Shown: positions 1-12,200 of the stretch, one piece after another | Position numbering within the stretch: the stretch's first letter is position 1 | How the letters are laid out: each line of letters opens with the position of its first letter | NCBI GenBank assembly: GCA_963930655.1 | Contig: OZ005610.1 | Coordinates: 12,405,001-12,469,000 of the forward strand | DNA: 64,000 nt | Reading direction: 5' to 3' | From: Myrica gale | Taxonomy: Eukaryota > Streptophyta > Magnoliopsida > Fagales > Myricaceae | The notes under the pieces: model-generated | Told to the model about the DNA's origin: nothing | The model's database searches: none | The model's input: the letters and a program-made list of their open reading frames with translations, nothing else | Position numbers and translations under genes: made by a program

Positions 1-31
1 GGATTGCCACAATCCTGATCTATTCAGCATA

Positions 32-319
32 TGTCATGTAAAAAAGGCCAAGCAACTTGCTCCACAATGGATATAAAATTTTTATATGTAATGTATCGGA
101 ATTCAATGGAAGAATTTTGGGGCAGACTATCAAGAGGCTAGCTGTATATACAGATGTCCTTGAGAGTCAATCACGTGTCATGTAAAAAAGGCCAAGCAAC
201 TTGCTCCACAATGGATATAAATTTTTTTATATGTAATGTATCGGAATTCAATGGAAGAATTTTGGGCAGACTATCAAGAGGCTAGCTGTATATACAGATG
301 TCCTTGAGAGTCAATCACG
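32..319. repeat. tandem duplication, two copies of a 144-bp unit
   Basis: Two consecutive near-identical copies (about 32-175 and 176-319) each run from TGTCATGTAAAAAAGGCC to GAGAGTCAATCACG. The next bases (TGTCATG at 320) start a third copy that stops at once. The copies differ by only a couple of single-base indels (for example the A/T run near 80 and 224), so the duplication is recent. No coding potential is visible. Confidence 0.9.
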
Positions 320-772
320 TGTCATGTTTAACTAATTATAATTAGTGATGGCATTTAGTCTTTAGAGACAACATTTTAGGAAACCACAAAAAAGGAAAAA
401 GAAAAAAAGAGAACATTTCAGGAATTTTGTAAATGAGATGTATAATCCCTAAAAATGCACCTCAAAATTTCGTTGTAAAAAAAAGCTTTATATTTTTCTC
501 GTAGCTGTAATATATGTGGAAGATCAAAGGATGAACTGCTCATGAGGTAATAAAAACAAAGAGGAGCACCGATTTAAGAGGAAAAGACTACCCAACAAAA
601 TTATATACCTCATGACGGCTGAATCCAAGTTAAGTAGTACCGTTTCCATACCCAAAAAAAGGTAGCAGGCTTGAGATGCTTTACAAGGTTGTGCGCACCC
701 AAGCATGGTTTCTAATGGCCAACCCCAAGCGTGCATGCGTACGTCTGAGCAAATTCATTAATCTATGAACTC

Positions 773-1126
773 TGTTAGAAGTCTCACATTGCTAGAAAAA
801 CTAGTCAATGTGCTCCTTATAAGGTTGTGACATCTCTCACTCCTGAAGGCGTCTTTTGGAGTTGAGTTAGACCCACATTTCACATATTGTGTAAATTCTA
901 ATATGGTAACAGAGCAAAGTTCCTAGTTTGTAGTCCTACCGTCACCCGTTTCCACTTGTTGGCTTGAATGTCCTCTCGCCACACGTGAGGGGGCGTGTTG
1001 AAAGTCTCACATTGCTAGAGAAACTAGTCAATGTGCTCCTTATAAGGTCGTGACATCCTTCACTCCTCAAGGCGTCTTTTGGAGTTGAGTTAGACCCACA
1101 TTTCACAAATTGTGTAAATTCTAATA
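773..1126 (+). mobile_element. complete TRIM retroelement (354 bp)
   Basis: Two 131-bp direct repeats (773-903 and 996-1126) both begin TGTTRRAAGTCTCACATTGC and end GTAAATTCTAATA. They are flanked by the 5-bp TSD AACTC (768-772 and 1127-1131). Directly after the left repeat is TGGTAACAGAGC (904-915), a primer-binding site of initiator-Met tRNA type. A purine-rich stretch (GTGAGGGGGCG) precedes the right repeat. The internal part is only 92 bp, so this is a terminal-repeat retrotransposon in miniature that encodes nothing and depends on enzymes from other elements. The LTRs differ at a handful of positions, so it is not brand new. Confidence 0.9.
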
Positions 1127-1642
1127 AACTCTATTATTTCTTTCTTTCTATTTTGGCCTATAATTATATATGTAGATTGGGCAAGCCTCTAATTAGCAAA
1201 TTCATGAAACATTTAGACCAAAACAAAAATTATCACCGTGAAATAACATATATATATATTGGAAACTGAACTATTGGACCTTTTAATAGGAGAAAGTACA
1301 TATGTATTTTCATATTGAAACTAATCCAAAGCCACGAGTTGGTGTTTCTCGTAATAACTAAACCTTAACATCCACAAGATTAATGATACAGCTGAAATCA
1401 ATCATGAGTCAAAAGTCCGTAATATTGAATCATAATTTGCTTTGAAGCAATTTGCTTTGACTAGGTGCAAGTTACGCTACAAAAGCATGCCAGGTTGGAG
1501 CCGTCTCCGGCTTTCCTGTTTTGAACAGAATATATTCCAGTATGGTCATTCTAATTGATGCCGTTGACAATGGAGGATAATGTGTAAGAGAAGATTATAA
1601 CGACTAGGCAAATGGGTTGAGTACTCCTTTATATATATATCC

Positions 1643-1650
1643 TATAAATA
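1643..1650 (+). promoter_or_regulatory. TATA box of the miR169 precursor transcript
   Basis: TATAAATA lies in CCTATAAATAGAGAC, about 75 bp upstream of the first base of the miR169 hairpin. A start near 1675-1680 would fit plant spacing. No other gene on the plus strand starts nearby, so this is inferred to be the pol II core promoter of the primary microRNA. Confidence 0.6.
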
Positions 1651-1717
1651 GAGACTCCAAGACATAGGGTTTTCAACATTGAGTAAGTTACCAAATATTT
1701 TTGAGAGAAGAGAGATC

Positions 1718-1880
1718 GAGCATGAGGATAAGAGTCTTGTTTGGTAGCCAAGGATGACTTGCCTGCTCCTCAAAGAGCTTTCTAGCGTATACAATATGTA
1801 TTTCAGTCCTGAAACTCCTCTGTGATTCGTAGGCAGTCTCCTTGGCTAACCTAGCTGTCTCTTGTTACTCATGCTTGGCC
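1718..1880 (+). ncRNA. MIR169: miR169 precursor hairpin
   Basis: The 5' arm at 1745-1765 carries TAGCCAAGGATGACTTGCC plus TG, which I recognise as the miR169h-type mature sequence. The opposite arm at about 1832-1852 reads GGCAGTCTCCTTGGCTAAC, the expected miR169* partner, pairing with the small bulges typical of this family. The stem continues outward: GCATGAG near 1720 pairs with CTCATGC near 1868-1874, and AAGAGTCTTG with the CTGTCTCTTG side. The loop is about 65 nt. miR169 directs cleavage of mRNAs for NF-YA (HAP2) transcription factors in drought, phosphate, nitrogen and flowering responses; the targets are family knowledge, not seen here. A TATA box lies about 75 bp upstream and a second diverged hairpin begins 130 bp downstream, so both may share one primary transcript. 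Confidence 0.85.
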
Positions 1881-2012
1881 TTATCTTTTATTTAGCAAGT
1901 CCTCTAGAGTCTAGATTATTTTCCAAACATATTAGTCAATTTAGACTCTGAGAATATGGTATTGGCCGGGACATGATGTATATATGAACTTAGAATGAAG
2001 AAAACGAAAACG

Positions 2013-2183
2013 AAAGTCTTGTTTGGAAGTCAAGGATGGCTTGCCTTTTCCTTCAGAAAGATTTTGGTCAGTGCATGCGTAGGTATAAATCTTACCCCAA
2101 ATCCCCATTCATCTGATAATGATCTCTTATACACTTGATAATTGGTTTCCAGTCGCTCCTGGCCAACCTGGCAGACTTTTCTG
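2013..2183 (+). ncRNA. second, diverged miR169-type hairpin
   Basis: This is a diverged copy of the hairpin at 1718-1880. Both share TCTTGTTTGG just 5' of the miRNA position (1735-1744 and 2017-2026). The miRNA position 2027-2047 reads AAGTCAAGGATGGCTTGCC plus TT, differing from canonical miR169 at the 5' base and at three further positions. The 3' arm (about 2149-2169, CCAGTCGCTCCTGGCCAACC) still pairs with it, and the outer stem pairs GAAAGTC with GACTTTTC. Tandem MIR169 genes are known in several plants. The seed-region change would alter or weaken NF-YA targeting, so this may be a decaying copy or one with new specificity. Confidence 0.6.
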
Positions 2184-2694
2184 TCTAATGTTGGGCCCTT
2201 CCTCCACGACAATCCGACAAGCCCTTGCTGTATGTAATTAAAACATTCGCATGGAGGGAGTGTGGTGAGATAGATAGACGTCCAATCCTACAGCAGCTAG
2301 TTTCTCGGCCTTACTCTTGGACGGATCTCACACTTGAGGCTAATCTCTTGTTTGGCCTGGTAGCTAAAAAAAAGTCCTCGCTTTCTCTTGAACAACAGAA
2401 GGGTAGCATATTGCATAGCATTAGCTTCAATTGAACATAGCTCAACTTTGAAACAGAAAGGTGGTAGGCCCATTAATGCATATGCTAGTATTCACCACAA
2501 AAGTGACGTACTTGCATTTACAACCTTCACGACGGACGTCGTCATCGATCGGCACTGGGTAATAGTACTTTTATGGTGATAAACAACAATAGAAAAGCAA
2601 TGCTTGTAAAAGAATCTCTCTCTTTGCAAATAATGGTGTACAGTGGTGTTCCTTTATACACGAAGGAAATCATTAACAACCAGAGGATATTCTC

Positions 2695-3835
2695 CTATCT
2701 GAGGAGAGGAAACATACACGGATGGAGAGCCCTGTGGAAGAGGAAAGATATCCACGGGTAGAGAACCAGAGAGTGGATCAGGAAGGATAAAGGAGAGCCC
2801 GTGGTAGACAAAACAAGTGCCCGATAAGGAAACAAAGACTCGTCAAAGACAACGTTGTGATTAATATAAAGGTGACCATATAAAGGATGATAGCAAAAAT
2901 AGCCTTTGTGATCAGGGCAATAGCCAATGAAGGTGCAAAGAGTAGAACGAAGGTCAAGCTTGTGACTGTTATACGGACGCAGATGTGGATAGCAAGCGGA
3001 ACTGAAGACCTTTAAGAAGGAATAGTTAGGATGCTTGTTAAATAATAAAAAGAAAAGGGACAAAGTTTGAAGAACACGACTAGACAACATGTTAATAAGA
3101 TAAACAACAGTTTTAAAGATAAACACGGCCCAAAAAGCTTTGGCATAGCAGCATGAGCTAGGAGTGCAAGCTCAGACTCCACAATATGTCTGTGTTTGCG
3201 CTCAATAGTTCTATTTTACTGGTGAGTGTGAGGGCAGCTACGACGATGGGTAATACCGTGAGAAAGAAAATAAAAATGTAAGGAACGAAACTCCCCACCC
3301 CAATCAGATTGCATTAGAATGATTTTTAATTGAAAAAAGAGTTCAACATTCTTTTGAAAGGAAAGGAACTGAGCATAAACATCAGATTTATAGAAAATAG
3401 GAAAGAGCCAAGTATAATGGTTAAAATCATCAACCACCAAAAAAATAAAAACGAAAACCATCTCTGGAGAGCACTGGTGTAAGACCCCAAACATCCATAA
3501 AAAAGAAGTTATAAAGGTCTCGTGCTGACAGAGGATGAGGTTGGAAAAGGAAGAGCATCAGACTTTGCCCGACAACAAGCAGAGCAGAGACCAAGCTCGG
3601 TTGTTGAAGACTGAACATGAAGTTGAAGCCAACGAAGAACATGACGGACAATAGCCAAGCTCGAGTGGCCAAGATGTTGATGCCAATGGGAAACAGTAGT
3701 GCGCTCTCCAACAAGAGCTTGAGGAGATGAGGAAATAGTAGACTTTGGAGGAACTGGAAAAGTGTAAAGTCTCTGATCAGTAGAGCCGTGGAGAAGATTT
3801 GTCCCTGTACGTAGATTCTTGACACAAAAAAACAA
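2695..3835 (-). pseudogene. copia integrase region (broken, RT/RNase H missing)
   Basis: Three overlapping minus-strand frames hold consecutive pieces of a copia polyprotein. Frame 3835-3509 has the GAG-pre-integrase motif HWHQHLGHSS with a later CSAC pair. Frame 3494-3216 has the integrase core (VVDDFNHYTWLFP, then QSDWGGEF and HRRSCPHTHQ), including two of the three catalytic acidic positions. Frame 3126-2695 has the integrase C-terminal and connection part (HPNYSFLKVFSSACYPHLRPY, GYCPDHKGY). Frameshifts separate the pieces. Reading then runs directly into LTR sequence near 2695, so all of RT and RNase H has been deleted. Confidence 0.85.
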
Positions 3836-4995
3836 GAAGAATGAAACTAAAAGAAAACATAGTTATCTTCACAAAATTGACGTACATAAATGAGATTTTT
3901 AGTAAGCTACGAAACATGTAAAAGATGATGAAAATGGTTTGGTAGAGACATTTACAATAATTTCAGTAGATGGTAAGCTCGACGAGTGATGATTGAGCCG
4001 TGCTTCATGAGTTAGCAAATGACTGAAGATCTCCTCAGAGAAAGGAGGATGAGTCTAGTAGTGACAAAGGTTACCAAAGAGTCATATTCGGTGCCCAAGC
4101 CAGCCATAAGATAAGAGCTGAACTCGGTGGAAGCTAACTGACGACCAGGCAACAACTAATGTATCTGCAAGCATCTTGGTCTTTCTAAAATAGTCAGCAA
4201 TCGAGTCTGACCTTTTCTAAGAGTGGCACCTGAAATCAAAAGTACTCGATGAATATCCAACACTACCTCATAGTCTGACAATAAAGGCCAATTATTTGCA
4301 TTTCAAACAGGAAAGCTATAGATAAACCATAATTTGATAACAAACAAGGAATTTACAGGAAATGCCAAATACAAAGGATTTCTACAGCTGATATGGTAGT
4401 AGTCTTTGATTTACCATACAAACACATCTAAGTGGTTTTTACAACAGGGCTAACCATAATGCAGTTTTCCCTAAATCTTATTCGATGTAATATATTGTTT
4501 CATAAATGGATACCTGATACCCACTAGGCCCAAATTATGGGACAAATGTGCATGTGATGAAGCACTACGAAACTGTAACTGTCCCAAGCGAGCTTGAGTT
4601 TTGGAGGCAAACAAGTTCTCAAGAGCTATCCATACAACCTGAGAAGATGTAAGTCCAACAACTTGAGCTATTAAGTTTTCTGAGAGAGAGGAAATAATAG
4701 TACTCAGGATCAGTTGATCCTGTTAAACCGAGTGAGTATAGGTGGGGTTGAGGGTAGTAGTACCAGCAAGGAAAAAGGAAGGTGTAGGAAGGCTTCCATC
4801 TATGTAGCTAAACAACTGTTGACCCCAATGATAAGGAGTCATCTGGGTCTTTCATAGCAAATAATTCTCTTGTGTTAACTTGATAGTGACAAGGTGAGGA
4901 AGAGAGGTGATATTCTTTATAGGAGATGAGGTAGAAGATGAAATAGGTGGTGTTGATTGTGGTGGAGGATCACTTACGACTTCTTCTTCAGCCAT
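3836..4995 (-). pseudogene. copia gag region (broken)
   Basis: On the minus strand an ATG at 4995-4993 follows the primer site by about 20 bp and opens a gag-type reading frame (MAEEEVVSDPPP...), with residues such as KLTQENYLLWK that are usual for copia gag N-termini. The frame is soon broken by a stop (TAA near 4726) and later stops. Recognisable gag stretches reappear further on, for example SSYLMAGLG (near 4110) and FVTTRLILLSEEIF. It would have formed the capsid; it cannot do so now. Confidence 0.7.
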
Positions 4996-5149
4996 TTTGA
5001 CGATGAGTCAATAAGGCTCCGATACCATGATAAACAATAGAAAAGTAATGCCTGTAAAAGAATCTTCCTCTCTCATTGCAAATAATGGCGTACAGTGGTG
5101 TTCCTTTATACACAAAGGAAATCATTAACAGCCAGAGGATATTCCCCTG

Positions 5150-8100
5150 GTTTCACGGTGGTATTGACACGTAGAGAATAATATGATTACACAAATCATT
5201 CTAGAGGCTACGAAGATATTGTTGAGGTGTTAGGCTGCGATGACAAGGCTGGTGTGATGTTGTCCTCAGTTGTTGCCAGTTGTATGTTATCATTTGGTAT
5301 TTTACGTCGCACTATTTTTGTTAAACCCATCACAATTCTTGTGGCAGTAAAAAAGATATTGAATATAGGCTGTACATGAGTGAGATCTCATGTGCCTAGA
5401 CGATGGAGTGTAAGATAGCAGGAGGAGGCGACCGATAGGAGGGCATGAAGAATTAGGGCCCATGTAAACACAAAATTAGTCGACGAGAGCTCTAGCTAAG
5501 AGGAAAAGACCAAATATATCATTCTTAGTACCGACGTCTCAAACACCAAACATCTCATACACAAAAGTATAACCAAGAAGAAGAATGGAGAAAAGGCGAC
5601 AGATCTAATTAGATCCAAGACCTTTCAAGCTTGATGCTAGAACGACATATCTATCACACTATACTCCTTTTATTTTGTTTTCATCTCATTTATAAAAGTA
5701 TTTTAGTGACAATCGTATATTTAAAGTCCAGTAAAATATGGTCAACCGAATTGAGATTTGGTCAACAGGAAAATACGAGCTATCTTTCCTTAAAACAGCT
5801 TCCGCTAAAATAAATCATAATTTTATTTAAAAAATTGTCCAACTTAAATGTCTCATCTCTAAAACTTAACTTCTCTCAGTCTTTCGAAAACTTTCCTCTT
5901 TAAACAAAAAAGCAAACTATTTTATTTATAATTTCATGTACTTTTATTTCTTAAAAATTAATTTAATTTTTTTTGAAAAATAATTTAAATTTTTTAAAAA
6001 GGTATATATATATTTATTATTTTACAATAAATATAATATTTGGTTGTTATCTATGTTATTTTTAACTAATCTCAAACTGATATTAAAAATCAAGTTTACT
6101 AATCATATGAGATTTGAATGATATATCAAATATTAAAAAGTGATTTTAAAGAAATATGTTTTGAGATAACCAAACATTGAAAATTAAATTACTTTACTGA
6201 AAAAAAATTCACTTGAAACTAATTTACATTATAAATAACTTTACGTGAAAATTAACAGAGCTTGAATTAATTTTGTCAGTTTTTTATCTTGATTTTGATA
6301 AAATCCTATTGCGGACTAGATTGCGATGTCAACAATGTTGATATGCACAAAAAACATTCACTTTTTGGGTTAAGAAATTAATATTTTATTATGGAAAGAC
6401 CACTTTAGGTGACAAAATTTGGTTTGACACCCAAAATTTTGTCACCTAAAGCTATATTTCTTGTAGTGATATCATTTATGCATATTTTATTAAAAACATA
6501 TTTTTTATCATTATCATGTGCAATAAATTCCTTAATTGTGCTTATAGTTCATATGTAATTATTTCCCATGATAATTACTTAATCATCAATTGGCTTGTAT
6601 TTTATTGCAAAGACTTAGTATTTTATTTCATCCATGTATTGTATTTATTTCCAAGAAAACTTTAGTATTTTATCACATCCATGTCTTGTATGTATTTTTA
6701 AAAATAAATACTACTAAGCTTTTACTTAGCCAAACTACTATCTTAATTACTTATTTCAAAACTGCAAGCAATTAAGAAATGTAGTTTAAGACTTTTACTA
6801 TTTTAACCTAAAACAAGCTCAATTGTACACATTATCTAATTTAAATGTCTTTAAGTCCATTGAGGCCTTAGACTTGGGCTTGTTGGCAAGCCCACCTATT
6901 GATAATATCGGTAGCTTTGAAATATCACTTGGGTGAGCCCACACAATAGAAAATAGGCCTATTTCACATGACCACTAAGTTAGGTATTTTGAGTCCAATA
7001 GGATCCTAGCCTTGGAATACACTTATGTGCCCATATCCTAGCAAATAATATAGTTATTTAAGCCCATTAAAATCAATCCAAGTGATAGAAATCAAGCCCA
7101 AACCGTGTGACTAAAAAATGACTCTTTTTAGTGAGAAACCTAATTTTAATAGTCAACTTTAACTAATCATAACTTTTGCATTCTAGATTTGAATGAGTCT
7201 AAATCTTAACTGTAAGTTCCTAGTATTAACCCTCCAAATTTGAGGTCAAGGCGAGGTCATTTACTATGTATGAGATACCCCTAAAGATGTTTTTATCACA
7301 AATTGTGCAACTCTAAGCTAGTTTTCATCTACTTAGCTAATTCTTTAATTCTTCACATAAACCTTTGCATGAAACCCAACCTATATGTTAATAATACTTC
7401 TAAAACATTCAGAAATCATGCCATGCAATTTATTTATACAAGATTAATATCAAAACTCATCCAAAGGGCTTTATGACCTAAGTTTAACAATAATCTCTAA
7501 TTTCAACCTTCTCTTGCATCTAATCGTTCTAACTTCATCTTTAGCTTATGTTTAGCATAGTCAAGGATTCCAGATCATAACCTAGCATGTTACTAACCTT
7601 AAATCATCAAAAAGCCAACAATATCACCAACATAATAACTATCCTTACCTTCCTTGATCTCCTTGGCTCTTTGGTGACTTTCTTGAGTATTAAAACCTAG
7701 ATTAAGCTTTCTGTTAGTATCCAAATCAAAATAATAACCTCTAGCATAGCAAAGCTCAAGAAAACCTCAACCCTGTACCACTTTTCTTCAAAATTTCTCC
7801 TTTTCTTCTTCCTAGGGGGAATTTAGCAACTTCTCTTCTTTCTCCTTCTTTCTTCAGCTCTCTAACACACTCTCTCTCTCTATGGGATGCCGACTGAAGG
7901 GGGTGGAGATTTCCTTCACAATTGCCTCCTATTTATACTAGTTGCTAACCAAGGTTTCTCTCCTAGGGTTAATTGATCATGCTAGGGTTTAACTACACCA
8001 AATTATACTAGATTAGGGTGTCTATGCAAGGCTTGAAGCTAAATTGGGGGAGGGGCGGCAACTATTCAAAGAAGAACAAGTGTTGCATGGTTTTGCATGG

Positions 8101-9250
8101 CTTAATGATTGCTAATCACTAGCAATCCTAGGTGCTTGACCGGTTTTGTGAGTCAAAGATGAGGTGGCATGGGCTGTGGTGATGGGTTGGGCCGAATGGG
8201 ATGATTTGGAGGCCCAATTGCATGCTTTTCCTAAGCCCATAGATTAAAAGCCTATTTTTCCAAGCCCAATTGTCCTTGATAATTAAGTAATGTAAACTAA
8301 GCAAAAATTTTGAATAAAGAATGAATTTTCGTATGTACATAGGGCTTAAAACATGAAATATATTTAAAAAATTTCAAGACACTGAATGAGTAAAATATGT
8401 TATTAGATTAAAGAAATTGAAAAGATAAGAAAGATGATATTTTCTCATAATTTTTTGCTATGTAAAACTAATTTTAGGGATTTTTTCTTAGTTTTAAACT
8501 AATAAAATAATTAATTCTGAAAATTATAATTAAATAATTAATTCCGAAAATAGTATTGAAATAAGGGTGATTTATGCAGGTTTGTTTATTATTTACTTGT
8601 ACTACGACCGAGTCATTTGGTGAAAATCTTTCTAGGTCAAATATTCCAGACAACGTCAAGTCTTGTGCATGATGAATGAGTTTGTATAAATGCTCAATAA
8701 GAAATCCACCAGTCTTTTCGTGAGATAGTATATTCAAGTATTTATGTATAGTGTTGGACTCGAGAAAAAAAAATCTTTGGCCAAAGGAATGTTTGTGGAA
8801 ATATTTTTTCAGAATTAATATATAATTATAGATATTTATTTGTGAAATTGTTTTGGAAATAATTTGAGAGTCCAACGGATTACAGATTATAAAATTAAGA
8901 ATTATATAAACTGAGAATTTTATCAATGATATTATTCCGATCCTATTAGCTCATATGGAATATAGTATTGTGGAAGGATAAATAAATGAATATAATTATT
9001 AGCAAAAAGGATTTCACAAACCAATCTCAAATTCTCAGGAGTGAATTTTAATATGTTGATGGATATGATTACAATTAGTAGAAGTCTGAAATTCAGAATA
9101 AAAGAACATAACAGAGTTAATGGAATAAAAGCCTAGAGTCGATGGTCCATTCAAAGTGCTTTAATGCATTGGTGAGAATGCGTATAAGATTCAACTTTTA
9201 GGAGAATATTGTGTTTCAGAAACCTTTAATATCTCTGACCTTTCCCCATA
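5150..9250. other. AT-rich intergenic stretch with one CACTA-type end
   Basis: About 4 kb without a gene I can support. It is strongly AT-rich, with poly-T/poly-A runs between 5930 and 6300 and many stops. A CACTA-type transposon end is annotated separately at 6400-6471. Between 7640 and 7960 is a CT-rich block (TCTTTCTCCTTCTTTCTTC...ACTCTCTCTCTC) such as often lies near plant 5' leaders, but no linked coding exon is evident. A 150-codon open frame on the minus strand (8926-8474) matches no family I recognise and has the composition of chance AT-rich sequence. Confidence 0.5.
6400..6471. mobile_element. CACTA-type transposon terminus with internal hairpin
   Basis: Read on the minus strand from 6471, the sequence starts CACTACAAGAAATATAGC, the usual terminus of plant CACTA (En/Spm) elements. 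It is followed by an inverted repeat: CTTTAGGTGACAAAATTT (from about 6403) pairs with AAATTTTGTCACCTAAAG (6433-6450) around a short loop. The opposite CACTA end was not found, so this is one end or a small derivative. Confidence 0.5.
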
Positions 9251-12200
9251 TCATGAAGAAGAAGATGAAGAGCTAGCCTCAAGGTTGAGTCTTTTCCAAC
9301 CAAGGAAGCATGACACAGATGTGATCAGCACGGAAGGTCCATTGATGGATCCAGGGGCCAACTGGGGAAACGTTTTGTTTTTTTTAATCCTTTTGCCACC
9401 CATGAAAATTGTTCCACGGCCATGACTCGACAGTAAACCAACCAGCTGGCAGCAGGGAATGGAGCGAAGGGGAACTGTTGTAGGAAGCTTACGTCTCCTG
9501 CTCAAACCGATAAATAAATACAACACCTTGGTGGAAATGGCTTCACTGTTCAACGATTTGATTACAACCATAAACGAGCCAAAATTCCTTCCATATTCTA
9601 ATAAATTACAAAAAATCTGTTGAAAACAATAGTACGATTTGCCTTCATGCATTATACAAATCTAACCAGCAAAGTTATCGTCAGTCCAACCAATAATCAA
9701 GGCACAAGGCATGTTTTGATTTTAACTTGAGCCACTGGCAATGTAAGGCAAACACTTGATGTTTTGCCTCATAGAAATTTGACCATTAACTTTATTTGGG
9801 GCTTGATTATTGGCGAATCACGTTTATAACCTCCCCCATGAGATATCAATGTTGTTGAAAGTTAGATTAGAATTTACAGTGTTGTGTTGTTGAAATTGTG
9901 ATTAGTATTTGGTTGTGAATTTGAATTTGAATTTGAATTTGAAATCAGTTTTGTTGAAACTGATAGATATTTCATGATGACATAAAAATGACATGTAATT
10001 CTCTGAATAAAATTGTATAAGTTGCATAAACCTTCCTTTTGCAGTTGGTATTAGGTTTGCAATTTGCATTACATTTTATGCAAACTACTAAAAGCTTAAT
10101 CTCTGTTGATTAGGGGTAGAAAATATCAATAGAGTTTACAGTTCATTACAAATTTTAGCCTAAAAATATAGTTCATTACAATATAGTTCAATATTTTTAA
10201 TGTTTTTAGTCCTTAATTTTTTATATTTCAACTCTAAGACATTTTTTTGCATTATTTAGGAAAAAACAAAATTTTTTCATTTCGCCATAGGAGTTTGCCC
10301 TCCTTCAAATTCAATCCTGATTCCACCACTGAGAAGGTCGTAACGCCAGAGAACAACAGATGGAGATAAGGAGTGTAGTTCAATAGATATGAGGTTGCCC
10401 CTTCCCTTGAGATTGGGAGGGAAGTTAGCCTCGTCCGGCCCTGCTTCTACTTACGATCAAAAGCCTTGCCACGAGTGAAAAGCCAGTAGCGAATCTCGGT
10501 ACAGATGGAGATCTGCAGAGCCATTTATGGAAGAAATTCCAGGTACATATGCAGATGGAAATCTATATGAGCTGACATCACTCCAAATTGTATTTCCTGC
10601 ATCTTCTCCAAATCGATAGCCGGCATCGGAGGAAGGGGTGGGAGAGGTAGCGGTTTGAGGCATCGAACTAGTGGGCTCAACATCTGATAAAGCACCAACA
10701 GCAGTATAGGTAGGGAGCTATTGTAAATGATTTACAAAGAGTCTGTGTTTGAGTTATGACTTGTTGGAAATCTCTACGAGTCTAGTTTTCAACGCATCAA
10801 ACGACATACAATTTGGAGTTTTCTAGAAAAAAAGTTATGGTAAAATTACCCTAAGGTGGTCAGGGTGGCAGCTAGTTACGAGATCTAGCGAATTTTGGAC
10901 GATTTTGCTATTTTTTAGCTTGTTCTTCTAGATTTTTAATGTCTTTTGATTTCCCTATGAGTCTTTTATATTTCCTATGTCTCAAATAATATTTTAGAAG
11001 TTGTATTTCTCATTTACTCATTCTTGGAAGGTTGTTCAATGCTTTGCTATTTAAACCCTTCTCTAGTAGTGAAAAAAATACAAATTTTGAGTGTTTATAC
11101 AACTTGAGCCTTAGGCTACTTTGAAGAAATATTTTTTTGCACAAACTCTTATCCTTCTGTGGATTCCATTAGGTGGTGTATTCTTACTTTGTAGCCTGTG
11201 TTGGATTACATTTGGTGGTGATTTCTGTATCCCTTTGTGTTCTACTTAGGTGATGAGCTTATCTATCCGAGTGTGTTCTTAAGAGTTTCCAGACATTTTT
11301 GCAAACATGCCGAGATACCCATACACTTTTCCGACCTTTTCATCACTATCCCGAAGTCCCATTATTATCAGCCGTCAAAACTCAGAAAAACCTTGCGATG
11401 ACTGTGAGAGTAGAAAGGAATGAGACAGAACACTTGAGCTGCTATTGTGAAATTCTCAAAATTGTGAAATCGACAATAACCTGAAGATTATTGAAAAATT
11501 CTTGAAGATCAACAAAGAAAATTAATAAGTTAATTTTCCGCAGACCTAACTTTCAGAAATTCATGTATTTTTATTTTTATTTTTTCAGTTATACTTTAAT
11601 TTTTAAGTTCATATTTTTTTCTTTGTAACTCATTGTTATATTTATTTAATTTTCTTTATATAATTTTTTAACATGAATAATGACTAGCATATATATATAT
11701 ATATGACACAGGTCATGTATCTATTGATTGTGACGTGGTAATTAATAGCTAACTAGATATTTTCCATCCAAATTAACTAATAAGTTGATGGAACGATGTA
11801 AATCAAACGAGTTTATTTTCTTCGAGGCTTGTTTAAGATGAAAATTACCGTAGGGAGTAAAGTGACTACTTTGGGATTGGATCAAATCACAGGAACAATT
11901 AAGCGTTTCATTTACTAGCATAGGAGGAGCCGAGGGGTGTTAGCTGCATTAAACGAGCGAACTCATGTAAGGAAATCCCTGAGTCCTTTGATTAATAGGG
12001 ACCATGGCCTGCGCACATCATGTTTACTGCCCCTCCATCTATTGGTCTAAATGGATACAAGCGTGTGTACGTGGACTGGGACAGGCTCAACAAATAGTTG
12101 TGCATGAAGTCCATTAAAAAGAAATTGCAAGGCACAAAATCTAGCACCTTCTGGCTTCCGCTGTGGAATATAGTAGGACGTGCTAGTGCTACTACGTATA

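Larger units (their letters stand above)
2577..5149 (-). mobile_element. decayed Ty1/copia retrotransposon remnant
   Basis: About 120-bp related repeats lie at 2577-2695 and 5028-5149, both beginning TGATAAACAA on the plus strand and containing GTGTACAGTGGTGTTCCTTT or a close variant. They are remnants of the two LTRs of a minus-strand element. Next to the right one the minus strand reads TGGTATCGGAGCC (5027-5015), a Met-tRNA-type primer site. The interior runs gag, GAG-pre-integrase and integrase core, then passes straight into the left LTR: reverse transcriptase and RNase H are gone. No matching TSD was found, so the outer LTR ends are probably truncated. Confidence 0.85.

Noticed and set aside
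2030-2212. 60-codon minus-strand frame
   Set aside because: It overlaps the second miR169-type hairpin and is explained by it.
8474-8926. 150-codon minus-strand frame
   Set aside because: Biased AT-rich composition (Ile/Asn/Phe/Lys), no recognised domain, no promoter or splice context; kept only as a remark in the intergenic entry.
9251-9652. 133-codon minus-strand frame with a basic GGKRIKKNK stretch
   Set aside because: A faint resemblance to small organellar ribosomal proteins was considered, but the conserved core is not there.
10457-10663. 68-codon minus-strand frame
   Set aside because: The composition looks protein-like, but there is no domain, no splice sites and no partner exon.
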